Positions 1 to 7,654 of a DNA stretch of 64,000 nt are shown piece after piece. The first letter of the stretch is position 1. The number at the start of each line of letters is the position of its first letter. Under the pieces are notes generated by a model, which did not search any database, was not told the DNA's origin, and saw only the letters and a program-made list of their open reading frames with translations. Position numbers and translations under genes: made by a program. Source of the stretch: Candidatus Krumholzibacteriota bacterium (GTDB lineage: Bacteria > Krumholzibacteriota > Krumholzibacteriia > Krumholzibacteriales > Krumholzibacteriaceae); assembly GCA_016933255.1 (NCBI GenBank), contig JAFGBF010000003.1, forward strand, positions 62,001 to 126,000, written 5' to 3'.

Positions 1-1
1 C

Positions 2-532
2 AGGGTATACAACGTCACCTGGGTCACTCAAAATCCGACTATCGGATTTTTATTGTTCGATTCTGATGACGAAGTCCTTGATCTCTCAAGCGACTGGGAT
101 GATTCAGAATATCAGACTACGCATACAACCCGGATAAACGATTTTGAATCGGAGGGAACATATTATTTCAGAGCAGTTTCTTACGATGAGGACAAGAATA
201 TGGTGATTTCCTCTGTAGATCTGCTTGAAGTCGTTGACGAAAACACCGTCCCTCCTTCAGCGGTTCAGGATCTGGCGATATACCCGGTTCCATACAATCC
301 GTTGTCAGGTCAGTTGACAATCGATGGGGTGCCTGTAGGAGGCTCGGTGGCGATCTATAATGACAGCGGGCTTGAAGTCTGGAGAAAAAATAATTCCGGA
401 TCAGGTTCGGTGTTGGATTGGGATGGTAATAACCTGCGGGGAAGCGCGGTTACAAGCGGCATCTATTATGTAGTCGCCAAATCTGAAAATGGAGAAGTAT
501 TCAGTAGAAACCCGATAATGATAGTGCATTAG
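2..532 (+). CDS. Secreted protein with FlgD-like C-terminal domain (5' partial)
   Basis: The reading frame is open from the left edge, so the gene begins outside the window; only about 176 residues are visible. The first part reads like the end of a fibronectin-III or Ig-like domain (EGTYYFRAVSYDED). It is followed by a FlgD-Ig-like C-terminal module that starts at LAIYPVPYNPLSG and ends in SGIYYVVAKSENGE. In the FCB group such modules end cell-surface and secreted proteins, often type IX substrates. The next gene, 17 bases downstream, encodes a PorV/PorQ-like barrel protein, the type of partner expected for such cargo. The catalytic or binding part lies upstream and cannot be judged. Confidence 0.75.
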   Translation, partial: RVYNVTWVTQNPTIGFLLFDSDDEVLDLSSDWDDSEYQTTHTTRINDFESEGTYYFRAVSYDEDKNMVISSVDLLEVVDENTVPPSAVQDLAIYPVPYNPLSGQLTIDGVPVGGSVAIYNDSGLEVWRKNNSGSGSVLDWDGNNLRGSAVTSGIYYVVAKSENGEVFSRNPIMIVH

Positions 533-549
533 AAAGTGACGGCATCCAA

Positions 550-1494
550 ATGGAACACACATCGAATACAACCAGGCGTTTTCTGTTTGCCGCGGGGTTA
601 CTACTTTTTTCAGCGGTTCCGTCTATGGTTCTCGCCATAGACGGTCCGGGGTGCACCGGTGCAAACTACCTGACATATACTGCTGGATCCAAATCGGTCG
701 CGATGGGAGAGGCTGTCGCCGCTCTCCAGGGTGATCATTTTACCTGGCTCTCTTCCCCGGGAGCGCTCCATTATATGAAAGGGAGCGGGGTAGGGATATC
801 GCATGCCGAATGGCTGGTTGATACCAGGTTCAACACCCTGTCATATTATAAAAGGACAAACGATATGTATATCTTCAGCGCAGGGGTGACATATACATAT
901 CGTCCCGAAATACAGGGGTATGATATCTACGGGATCGAGACAAAAGGACTTCAGAGTTATAATTACGTGGCTCAGGCGGGATTCGGCATTACTCCCGTAA
1001 AATCGTTTACCGCAGGGGTGAATCTCAAATACTTCAGAGAGAAACTCGATAGTTGGGCCGAGGGAGGGGCCTGTCTTGACCTGGGAGCTCTTTTAGTCAT
1101 CGAAAGCAGAAATATCGCCCTGGGTGTTGTGATGCAGAACCTTGGTCCTGATCTCGAATCAGACAGTATGAAAGAGCCGCTTCCTTTGACGATCCGCTTC
1201 GGGGCAAGCCATAACCTGGAGATCGTCAAGGACAAGCTGAAATACGCGATGGCATTCGATATTGTAGATCCAAAATATGAGGATATTTATTTAAGCGCCG
1301 GGGTCGAACTCGAGATGTATAATATCCTTTCCATAAGGGGAGGGTATCTGAGCCAGGAATCAAAAGTCGGAAATAATATGACGATGGGATGCGGGATCCG
1401 GATTCAGGAGAACCTGTCGATCGATTATGCCTGGGCCCCCTACGGGGATCTCGATTCGATTCATAAGGTGTCGGTCTTCTGGAGTCTTGAATGA
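550..1494 (+). CDS. PorV/PorQ-family outer-membrane protein
   Basis: This 314-residue protein has an N-terminal signal peptide (hydrophobic stretch about residues 10-28, ending near VLAIDGPG). The rest is rich in alternating, aromatic beta strands. The start of the mature part (YTAGSKSVAMGEA) and the loop WLSSPGALHY match the UPF0164/PorV-PorQ family of outer-membrane barrels. Relatives act as shuttle or anchor proteins for type IX secretion cargo. It directly follows a gene for a FlgD-tailed protein, so the two probably form one transcript and work together. The SD sequence before ATG is weak. No core PorK/L/M/N or Sov gene is in the window, so the secretion role is inferred from family and neighbour. 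Confidence 0.7.
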   Translation: MEHTSNTTRRFLFAAGLLLFSAVPSMVLAIDGPGCTGANYLTYTAGSKSVAMGEAVAALQGDHFTWLSSPGALHYMKGSGVGISHAEWLVDTRFNTLSYYKRTNDMYIFSAGVTYTYRPEIQGYDIYGIETKGLQSYNYVAQAGFGITPVKSFTAGVNLKYFREKLDSWAEGGACLDLGALLVIESRNIALGVVMQNLGPDLESDSMKEPLPLTIRFGASHNLEIVKDKLKYAMAFDIVDPKYEDIYLSAGVELEMYNILSIRGGYLSQESKVGNNMTMGCGIRIQENLSIDYAWAPYGDLDSIHKVSVFWSLE

Positions 1495-1534
1495 GCTTTT
1501 AGGCTGCAGGCAGAGAATGATACCTTGAGATCGA

Positions 1535-1565
1535 CAGGCGGTGTGAGGTCCCATCCTCACGCCTG
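1535..1565. repeat. Inverted repeat between convergent genes
   Basis: CAGGC and GTGAGG on the left pair with CCTCAC and GCCTG on the right, with a three-base bulge and a six-base loop. It lies between the end of the PorV-like gene and the end of the convergent glycosyltransferase gene, where terminators are expected. Neither side has a clear T-tract, so it is listed as a hairpin rather than a proven terminator. Confidence 0.4.
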
Positions 1566-1606
1566 CCAATATGTCGTTCTGCGAATCCCATTCTGTAAAA
1601 GGCTTT

Positions 1607-2770
1607 TCAGGCTAATCGTGCCTCAAACAGATCCACAACATCTTTGCTGACCTTTTGGTGGCTGTGCATTTTCGCTTTTTCCACGTCTAAAAGGCATTTC
1701 TTTTTTGCATATTCATAATTCTTATACAGATCCATAACAGATTTGAAATAAGCAAGAGGCGTAAACTCAACATAACGAAGGCATTTGAATCTCTTTTCCA
1801 AAGCCAGAGTCGCCTCCGTTTTATTAATAATAACAGGAGTTCCTGATGACATGGCATCAAACAATTTTACCGGTCTGACCGAAGTGCTGAATTCCAGATC
1901 TGGATTTACTGCAATAAGATATATATCAAGTGCTTTTGTAAAAGCCGGAGCGAGACTATAAGGTATTTCCCCTGTTAATATTAGCGGGGCCTTAAGTTCC
2001 TTTTTTAAAGAATTGAAATTCTCTTCCAGCTTTCCTTTCCCTCCGACCAAAAAACATATATTCTCGATTTTATCTTCAAGGGATTTAAACAAAGGGAAGA
2101 TGATTTCTTCGATACCCTTAAAGGGTGACATCGTTCCTAACCAGCCGATAACGAACTTGTCCTCAATACCATACTCTTTTCTTAAACTGTTTTTCTCTTT
2201 ACTTGTATTGAATCTTGTCGGATCAGTGCCCCATTCTGCAACATGAAGTTTTACGGGAGGTGCTCCATTCTTAATCAGCAGATTTTTGAGTTCACCGGTG
2301 ACTAAAAAAGTAATATCAGTCAACTTGTAAATACGGTTCATTATCCGGTTGAGGCTGGCTTTTTTCTCTGCTGAAAGATCATGTTCCATTGCGGACGTGT
2401 ATTCATATATAGGGTCGATCGGATCGTATATGACTTTCAAACCAAATATTTTTAAAATAAAACAAAAAAGCAGCAATGGATATGGATCCCTGTAGTTCCA
2501 TCCATTTAACCATACGATCTTTATTCTGTTGATAAACAGTGTGTAAGACAGATAGAGTGGATATATAAATCTGCTGCCCTTAAGCTTTATTTCATTCATC
2601 GATTTGATATTGATAGCAGGAATTTCCTGTGGAAAAATATGATTACCTTCCTTTTGGCTCTTGAACCACAGAACATTATGCCCTTTTCTCAACAATTCTG
2701 TGGAGATATGGTACTCCCTTAGATTCATGGGGATTTTTACAGGAGTATGAAAAAGAAAACCGACTCTCAT
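1607..2770 (-). CDS. Glycosyltransferase family 4
   Basis: This 387-residue protein has two Rossmann-like halves (GT-B fold). The N-terminus (MRVGFLFHTPVKIPMNLREY) is typical of a GT4 acceptor domain. The C-terminal half begins near residue 210 with FVIGWLGTMSPFKG, followed by PVKLFDAMSSGTPVI, the nucleotide-sugar binding region; this subgroup lacks a classical E-x7-E pair. It should transfer a sugar from a nucleotide donor during surface polysaccharide assembly at the inner face of the membrane. The gene is visibly richer in A+T than its neighbours, which fits the mosaic make-up of such loci. Donor and acceptor cannot be deduced. Confidence 0.8.
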   Translation of the reverse strand: MRVGFLFHTPVKIPMNLREYHISTELLRKGHNVLWFKSQKEGNHIFPQEIPAINIKSMNEIKLKGSRFIYPLYLSYTLFINRIKIVWLNGWNYRDPYPLLLFCFILKIFGLKVIYDPIDPIYEYTSAMEHDLSAEKKASLNRIMNRIYKLTDITFLVTGELKNLLIKNGAPPVKLHVAEWGTDPTRFNTSKEKNSLRKEYGIEDKFVIGWLGTMSPFKGIEEIIFPLFKSLEDKIENICFLVGGKGKLEENFNSLKKELKAPLILTGEIPYSLAPAFTKALDIYLIAVNPDLEFSTSVRPVKLFDAMSSGTPVIINKTEATLALEKRFKCLRYVEFTPLAYFKSVMDLYKNYEYAKKKCLLDVEKAKMHSHQKVSKDVVDLFEARLA

Positions 2771-2832
2771 ATTGTTTGATTTTTCCTTCTAAGGATATTC
2801 ATGAGAATAGTTCTGTTTATTATTGGTTCATT

Positions 2833-4032
2833 CTATTCAAGCAGGATCATTTTGCGCGTCTGCACGAACCGGCCTGATTGTAGACGGTATAAATAAACGC
2901 CCGAACTCACTCTCCGGCCGTTCATGTTCGTGCCATCCCACCACAAGGTATAAAAACCAGGGGCAGAATGACTGTCTACAAGTTTAGTAATCAGTTGACC
3001 ACGCACGTCATATATTCCGAGCGAGATCCGCATAGGAACTGACAGGCTATATTCGATGCAGGTGGACGGATTAAAAGGATTAGGGAAGTTCTGTCCGAGA
3101 GCTATAGCAGCGGGAGTTTCCTCATCTTCTGCCGCGTCAGCGGCGGTTGCATATCCACTCAGGCTGACCCACAAGTACCATGCGGCATAAGCCTTGCGAT
3201 TTGCATTCAGCGGTTCACTGTGAGCGGAGTTACAAAGATACCACTCCTCATTCTCGATATGCGACGACTGCCATTCCCTTGCCCAGTTGCCGAGGAGCTG
3301 ACCTGAGCTTGAGTAATAATCGCAGTTGTCATGGGGAAATGCAAAAAAAGTGCAATCAGGGTCGTAACTCTCGATGTCGGCAAAGTCGTACAGTATCTTG
3401 TTGTTGTTGAAACAGTAGGTACGGATCATATTATTGGCGGCTTTGATGTCGGCGTCTGCAAAATGGTCGACATGACCTGTCATGTAGACGAACATCACAT
3501 CTGGATAGTCGATCTCCAGCTGGCTCATGGGAGCGAGGTATTCGCTTTCAAGGGTACCGGCGGCGTATTTTTCGGCGGCTTGTCCGCACCACGACCAGAT
3601 GATGACGTTGGTCGCGGGGTGTATACTGATGTAATGCTCTGTCTCTTCCACCCATTGAGGATAATATCCAGCGTCTCCGACCATGGCATAATCGTGCAGG
3701 TGAAGGGCGCCGTCCGCTCCGCTGTTTTCCCACGCGAAAATATCTAACGGCAGATCCAGTCCCAGGCCTCCTCCGTTTGCAAAAACCACAAGCCCCGTCA
3801 TGCCGTCAGTGATCTGGCTTCCATGGGAGGTGTGCCCATAGGCTATGTGAAGTTCGGCTCTGGCCTGGTTGATTCCCGCTTCCGGAATGGTAGTGATGTC
3901 TGTACAGTTGTGATTGACGATCAGGGGTCTGGTTCGCTGAGCGGAAAGGGGCGAAGAAGCCGTCATCAGAATGACTGCCAGGCAGATATGCAAGAAACAC
4001 AACCGCGGAGATATATAGTCGATCTTGCTCAA
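2833..4032 (-). CDS. Secreted SGNH-like protein with FlgD/type IX-like C-terminal domain
   Basis: About 399 residues. There is a signal peptide (LCFLHICLAVILMTASSPLSA), a large globular domain, and a classic C-terminal sorting-type module beginning at ALGQNFPNPFNPS and ending in GVYLYRLQSGRF. The globular domain has AYGHTSHGSQ near its start, IIWSWCGQ in the middle and a late His in NSAHSEPLN. This order resembles SGNH hydrolases with a changed first block. A TTG start at 4032 is chosen because GGGGAT precedes it by four bases; a TTG at 4050 lacks an SD. A consensus-like promoter lies just upstream. I infer an extracellular esterase or deacylase of glycans; the substrate is unknown. Confidence 0.6.
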   Translation of the reverse strand: MSKIDYISPRLCFLHICLAVILMTASSPLSAQRTRPLIVNHNCTDITTIPEAGINQARAELHIAYGHTSHGSQITDGMTGLVVFANGGGLGLDLPLDIFAWENSGADGALHLHDYAMVGDAGYYPQWVEETEHYISIHPATNVIIWSWCGQAAEKYAAGTLESEYLAPMSQLEIDYPDVMFVYMTGHVDHFADADIKAANNMIRTYCFNNNKILYDFADIESYDPDCTFFAFPHDNCDYYSSSGQLLGNWAREWQSSHIENEEWYLCNSAHSEPLNANRKAYAAWYLWVSLSGYATAADAAEDEETPAAIALGQNFPNPFNPSTCIEYSLSVPMRISLGIYDVRGQLITKLVDSHSAPGFYTLWWDGTNMNGRRVSSGVYLYRLQSGRFVQTRKMILLE

Positions 4033-4088
4033 ATCATCCCCCGTACACAAATGAACGGTCTGTTGATATACGTTGAAGATAATGCCTG

Positions 4089-4117
4089 ATGATACTACAT
4101 ATTTTATGTTTTGTCAA
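4089..4117 (-). promoter_or_regulatory. Sigma-70 promoter for the leftward SGNH-like gene
   Basis: On the minus strand a perfect -35 TTGACA is followed after 17 bases by TATCAT. Transcription would start near 4082, leaving a 50-base leader before the TTG at 4032. Confidence 0.7.
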
Positions 4118-4204
4118 TATGTTACCAGATAAGGTCCTCTCCTCAGCTCCCCGGCAGCCGCAGTAAGCCCACCTTTCTGGAGAGAGAGAAAAGTGACGGC
4201 CAGA

Positions 4205-4248
4205 ACCGGCAGACAAGACCTTTCAGCTTGATATATTTACCTGCCGGT
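4205..4248. repeat. Inverted repeat framing a promoter
   Basis: ACCGGCAG (4205-4212) and CTGCCGGT (4241-4248) are exact 8-bp inverted copies, 28 bases apart, on either side of the -35 box TTGATA and touching the -10 region. The layout is like the repeat at 6003-6044 in front of the flippase gene. Confidence 0.55.
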
Positions 4249-4256
4249 ATTAATAA
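4228..4256 (+). promoter_or_regulatory. Sigma-70-like promoter for the SGNH lipoprotein gene
   Basis: TTGATA, a 17-base spacer and TAATAA. The start would be near 4263, giving a leader of about 125 bases that contains the 4273-4372 stem. Confidence 0.5.
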
Positions 4257-4272
4257 TCATTGAACGAAAAGC

Positions 4273-4372
4273 CAACGTATAATGGCAAAGCCGCAGTGAC
4301 CGTATACAAGGGGATTCATGTCTCTTATCGAGAGATTTTGTGAGAAGGCGTATCGCCGGCTGAATACGTTTT
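4273..4372 (+). promoter_or_regulatory. Candidate structured 5' leader
   Basis: AACGTAT (4273-4279) pairs exactly with ATACGTT (4366-4372), closing a domain of about 100 bases that ends just before the SD AGGAGG (4377-4382). Inside are two small perfect hairpins, TCTCT/AGAGA and GGCG/CGCC, and the purine-rich element GGCAAAGCCGCAG. This is a riboswitch-like layout, but I could not match it to a known class. Part of it recalls the GCAAAGCC segment of c-di-GMP-I aptamers without the rest of that consensus. Confidence 0.35.
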
Positions 4373-4389
4373 CAAAAGGAGGATCTATT

Positions 4390-5220
4390 ATGGCTTCCAT
4401 AGCGCCAAAAAAATTCGTTACCGTTTGTTTATCACTCTTTCTTCTGGGGTGCTCCCAAAACAGTGCTCCAGTACCGGAAGACCAGACCAGCCTGTCACTC
4501 GACCCCGGCATAGATCCGGGGAAACCATCTCAAAGACTTACAATGATTTGGCACCATCATAGTACCGGTCAGGCGATCCTGGACGGTGGGCTGTCGGATG
4601 CACTTAAGAAAAATAATATCGAATGTTACAGTATGTACTACGATCAGGCTGAGGTCGATGGCTATGTCATAGGTGATCATTCCGATCCACAGGACTTTCC
4701 CCGCAATTTCAATACACCCGAGTACTTCGAAACGATCAAAAGCTGGGGACTTTCAGGGGATAAACAGCAACACGACATCGTCATGTTCAAGAGCTGCTTT
4801 CCCGCCTCTAATATTAATTCCGATGCAATGCTGGATCAGTACAAGGAATATTACAACTCCCTTCTCAATACCTTTAAAAATAATCCGGAGATATTGTTCA
4901 TTGCAATGTCGACACCTCCACTTGTAAAAGCGGCGACCACACAGGAAAACGCAAAAAGAGCGCGCCAGTGGGCGAAGTGGATTACAGAGGAATACGCGCA
5001 GGGGATTCCAAATGTGAAGGTTTTCGACCTGTTCAACTCTCTTGCGATTATTGAGGGAAACCCGAACGAAAACACACTTGTCCCGCAGTTTGCCGAAAGC
5101 AAGACAGACTCTCATCCGGCGGCAGCCGGAGCAAAAGCCGTGACAAGGATGTTTATCCCGTGGTTAAACCGCGTTGTCAGGGAGCGGATCGTGGAAAAGC
5201 CAGGTAACGTTGATGGTTAA
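4390..5220 (+). CDS. SGNH-like lipoprotein
   Basis: This 276-residue lipoprotein has a lipobox at LSLFLLGC, so it should be processed by Lgt/LspA and anchored in a membrane. The ATG at 4390 is chosen because a perfect AGGAGG lies seven bases upstream. The globular domain shows a hydrolase-like series: HHHSTGQ near the start, DIVMFKSCFPASN in the middle, FIAMSTPP, and DSHPAAAGAKAV near the end, which resembles the Asp-x-x-His block V of SGNH hydrolases. It is divergent from another SGNH-like secreted protein. I infer an esterase acting on surface glycans; the family is recognised only by motif order. Confidence 0.6.
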   Translation: MASIAPKKFVTVCLSLFLLGCSQNSAPVPEDQTSLSLDPGIDPGKPSQRLTMIWHHHSTGQAILDGGLSDALKKNNIECYSMYYDQAEVDGYVIGDHSDPQDFPRNFNTPEYFETIKSWGLSGDKQQHDIVMFKSCFPASNINSDAMLDQYKEYYNSLLNTFKNNPEILFIAMSTPPLVKAATTQENAKRARQWAKWITEEYAQGIPNVKVFDLFNSLAIIEGNPNENTLVPQFAESKTDSHPAAAGAKAVTRMFIPWLNRVVRERIVEKPGNVDG

Positions 5221-5263
5221 CGCACATAAAGAAGGTCTGGCAGACAACAGGCTGGAAATATCC

Positions 5264-5914
5264 TCACAGATCAAAGAGTCCCAGTTCCTTTAATTCTTTC
5301 TCGTATCGGATTTTGAACATGGGTACAATTCGTTCCTCTATTCCTCCCTTTATCCTTATCGTCTGGAATTTCCCTTCTTCTTTACACCTGTAATAGTGAT
5401 CCTTGTTTCTGTATCCAATAATCTTTGAAGGATTTCCTATCACAATCGCCAATGGAGGGACGCTTTTCGAAACGACCGCGCCCATGCCGATTATTGCTCC
5501 TTCTCCTATCTCAACGCCGGGCAATATCATCACGCCGATACCGATCCAGACAAATTCACGAATGATCACTGGTTTTAAATCGGCACCGTTGTCAAAAGGG
5601 ATGGTCTTGGAATTCCTATATCGGTGGTTTCCAGTAAAGATCGTGCAATTGTACCCTATCCCGGAATTTTCTCCAACGTAAAGCCCCCCGCGCGAATTGA
5701 TAAGTGTGCCGGATGAAATAACGGCTCTGTCTTTGAGCACGACCCTATGCGGCATATTGATATACACGTCTCCGTCAATATGTACATCCGCCCCGTACTC
5801 CCTGAAATGTTCAGGCAGATATTTCTTATCTTGCTCTCTCTTAAAACTTCCCCAAAGCCACGAAGCAAACTTGTAGAGCTGCGTATTTTTTATGATTTTT
5901 GGTATAATGCCCAG
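5264..5914 (-). CDS. Hexapeptide-repeat O-acyltransferase
   Basis: This is a left-handed beta-helix acyltransferase of the maltose/galactoside acetyltransferase (WcaF/NodL-like) type. Hexapeptide repeats include VIIREFVWIGIGVMI and VEIGEGAIIGMGAVV, and a His-containing loop reads FTGNHRYRN. The first usual start, GTG at 5767, would cut into the family domain. The frame stays open upstream and encodes a fitting N-terminus (LYKFASWLWGSF, then GADVHIDGDVYIN). No ATG, GTG or TTG occurs there, but CTG at 5914 has GGGGAG six bases before it, giving 216 residues, the normal family length. It probably acetylates a sugar of the local polysaccharide. The start codon is the uncertain part. Confidence 0.7.
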   Translation of the reverse strand: MGIIPKIIKNTQLYKFASWLWGSFKREQDKKYLPEHFREYGADVHIDGDVYINMPHRVVLKDRAVISSGTLINSRGGLYVGENSGIGYNCTIFTGNHRYRNSKTIPFDNGADLKPVIIREFVWIGIGVMILPGVEIGEGAIIGMGAVVSKSVPPLAIVIGNPSKIIGYRNKDHYYRCKEEGKFQTIRIKGGIEERIVPMFKIRYEKELKELGLFDL

Positions 5915-6002
5915 GACGATCTCTCCCCGGTTACAGATTATAGAAGGTTAACAGGATGTCACGACGGATGATAAGAAATCCGGTTTTTTCTGTCAACGGC
6001 AA

Positions 6003-6044
6003 ACAGCAGGTTTATATATTTTGAAAAATTATCATACCTGCTGT
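6003..6044. repeat. Inverted repeat framing the flippase promoter
   Basis: ACAGCAGGT (6003-6011) and ACCTGCTGT (6036-6044) are exact 9-bp inverted copies spaced by 24 bases. The -35 box lies between them and the right arm runs into the -10 box, a position suited to repression or looping. Confidence 0.55.
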
Positions 6045-6049
6045 ATAAT
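6021..6049 (+). promoter_or_regulatory. Sigma-70 promoter of the flippase gene
   Basis: TTGAAA, a 17-base spacer and a perfect TATAAT. Transcription would start near 6056, leaving about 59 bases before the GTG at 6115. Confidence 0.7.
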
Positions 6050-6114
6050 CCCACATGTGAATCGCTTAGGTATTCTCATTGCAACCCTTGCTTTGGTTTG
6101 ACAGGAAGGAACCG

Positions 6115-7608
6115 GTGTCAGAGATTCTCGGAAAAATGGTCAAGGGTTCGCTGCTGCGGATACTCAATCTTGTTACAATAGTCATTGTAAGTTTTTTTAT
6201 GATGCCTTTTGTGATAAGGGCGCTCGGTGACAGGTGGTACGGGCTTTGGATCTTTGCCGCAAGTATAGTCGGATATTATGGTTTTCTTGATATTGGACTC
6301 TCATCTGCTGTTCAGCGTTTCATTTCCCAGGCTCTCGGGACCGAGGACGATGAGGAAGTCAAAAAGATCTTCAATACGGCACTGTTTCTATTCTTTCTGG
6401 CTGGAATCCTGGTTCTCATAATATCGACAATAATCGTTGGAGTGTGTCCCTTCTTTGTAAAAGATTCTGCCGACGTCAATATATTCAGAGTAGTGATCTT
6501 CATAATCGGATTGGATGTCGCGATATCATTTCCGGTAAGGGCCTACATAGGATTGCTATGTTCGAATTTAAGACAGGACGTGGTGTTTTTCCTGGACATA
6601 TCCAAGGTTATTCTCAGGATGGGACTGATCCTCTATTTTCTCAGCCGCGGATATGGGATCATGACCCTTGCGGCAATCAATCTTTTTGTAGACATAGCGC
6701 AATATATAGCCACTGTCATTTATGTCAGTCTTAAGTTCAAGAAACTTGAGCTGAAGATATCCTATATCAGCAGGGATAGGGTCAAAAAACTTTTTGGGTT
6801 CAGTGTTTTTTCTTTTTTGGCGGCAGTTTCGGACCGTATAAGATTTCATACGGACAATTTTGTTATTACTGCCTTTCTCAATCTGGGAATGGTGACCCAT
6901 TACAGCATTGGTGCCAGGATCGCCATGTACTATTCGCAGATGATCCAGTCGGGGACTTCCCTGATATTTCCCGTCTTCAGCAAGCTTGAAGGACAGAAGG
7001 ATTTTGAACAGATCCGAAATAAATATATACTGATGATAAAGTTGACATCGATATTCTCCGTATTTGGGGGAGGGCTTGGAATAATCTTCGGGAAGGCTTT
7101 TATTTTCAGGTGGATGGGGCCGAATTACGTGGATGCGTACCCTGTGCTTGTAATACTGATCACCGGTATGCTGTTCCATTCGATCCAGGGTGTGTCGGCA
7201 GCGATCCTTCTGAGTCATTCGTACGAGAAAAAATATTCGATTTTCGTTGCTTCAGAGGCCTTTTTGAATCTTGTATTGAGCGTGATACTTGTGCACAAAT
7301 ATGGTGTGATAGGAGTGGCTTTGGGTACAATGATGCCTCTATTGCTTACAAGCATGACTATAATCCCGTTCTATGCGTGCCGAGCGATCGATTTCAGTTA
7401 TTCAAAATATATAAAGACTATTGCCATTTCGGTTTTATTCGGTTCTGCTACCTATCTGGGGTGCTGGTTCTTTGTCAGGAATGCTCTGGAGAACGAATAT
7501 TCGAGCATTCTTACTTTAGGGGTCTCTTCGGCGGTTATATTCCTGTTATTGAATATTTTTGTCCTTTTGAACAGAGAAGAAAGAAAACTGTTCAAGATTC
7601 CGCTGTGA
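6115..7608 (+). CDS. Wzx/MATE-like polysaccharide flippase
   Basis: About 497 residues, almost entirely membrane-spanning, with 12-14 predicted helices. The start (GSLLRILNLVTIVIVSFFMM, then ALGDRWYGLW) and the DIGLSSAVQRFIS segment are typical of the oligosaccharide flippase family in the MOP superfamily. It should move lipid-linked repeat units across the inner membrane for polymerisation. GTG at 6115 is preferred because AGGAAGGA precedes it; a TTG at 6079 has no SD. A consensus-like promoter lies upstream and the next gene follows after 46 bases. Substrate specificity cannot be read from sequence. Confidence 0.85.
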   Translation: MSEILGKMVKGSLLRILNLVTIVIVSFFMMPFVIRALGDRWYGLWIFAASIVGYYGFLDIGLSSAVQRFISQALGTEDDEEVKKIFNTALFLFFLAGILVLIISTIIVGVCPFFVKDSADVNIFRVVIFIIGLDVAISFPVRAYIGLLCSNLRQDVVFFLDISKVILRMGLILYFLSRGYGIMTLAAINLFVDIAQYIATVIYVSLKFKKLELKISYISRDRVKKLFGFSVFSFLAAVSDRIRFHTDNFVITAFLNLGMVTHYSIGARIAMYYSQMIQSGTSLIFPVFSKLEGQKDFEQIRNKYILMIKLTSIFSVFGGGLGIIFGKAFIFRWMGPNYVDAYPVLVILITGMLFHSIQGVSAAILLSHSYEKKYSIFVASEAFLNLVLSVILVHKYGVIGVALGTMMPLLLTSMTIIPFYACRAIDFSYSKYIKTIAISVLFGSATYLGCWFFVRNALENEYSSILTLGVSSAVIFLLLNIFVLLNREERKLFKIPL

Positions 7609-7654
7609 TCTTTTTGAGTATTTCCCCTGGACCTTCTTTAAGGAAGCGATCGAT

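Larger units (their letters stand above)
4033..4389. other. Divergent intergenic region, 357 bp
   Basis: This space separates two divergent genes for SGNH-like secreted proteins. It holds a leftward sigma-70 promoter (4089-4117), a rightward promoter (4228-4256) framed by an inverted repeat (4205-4248), and a leader that can close with a 7-bp stem (4273-4372). No open frame here looks coding. Confidence 0.6.

Noticed and set aside
4273-4372. c-di-GMP-I riboswitch
   Set aside because: GGCAAAGCC is present, but the first half of the aptamer, the GAAA-capped hairpin and the 3' consensus are missing. Kept only as an unassigned structured leader.
5656-5868. 70-codon minus-strand frame overlapping the acyltransferase 5' end
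   Set aside because: The protein character lies in the other frame, which continues upstream; this one is a shadow.
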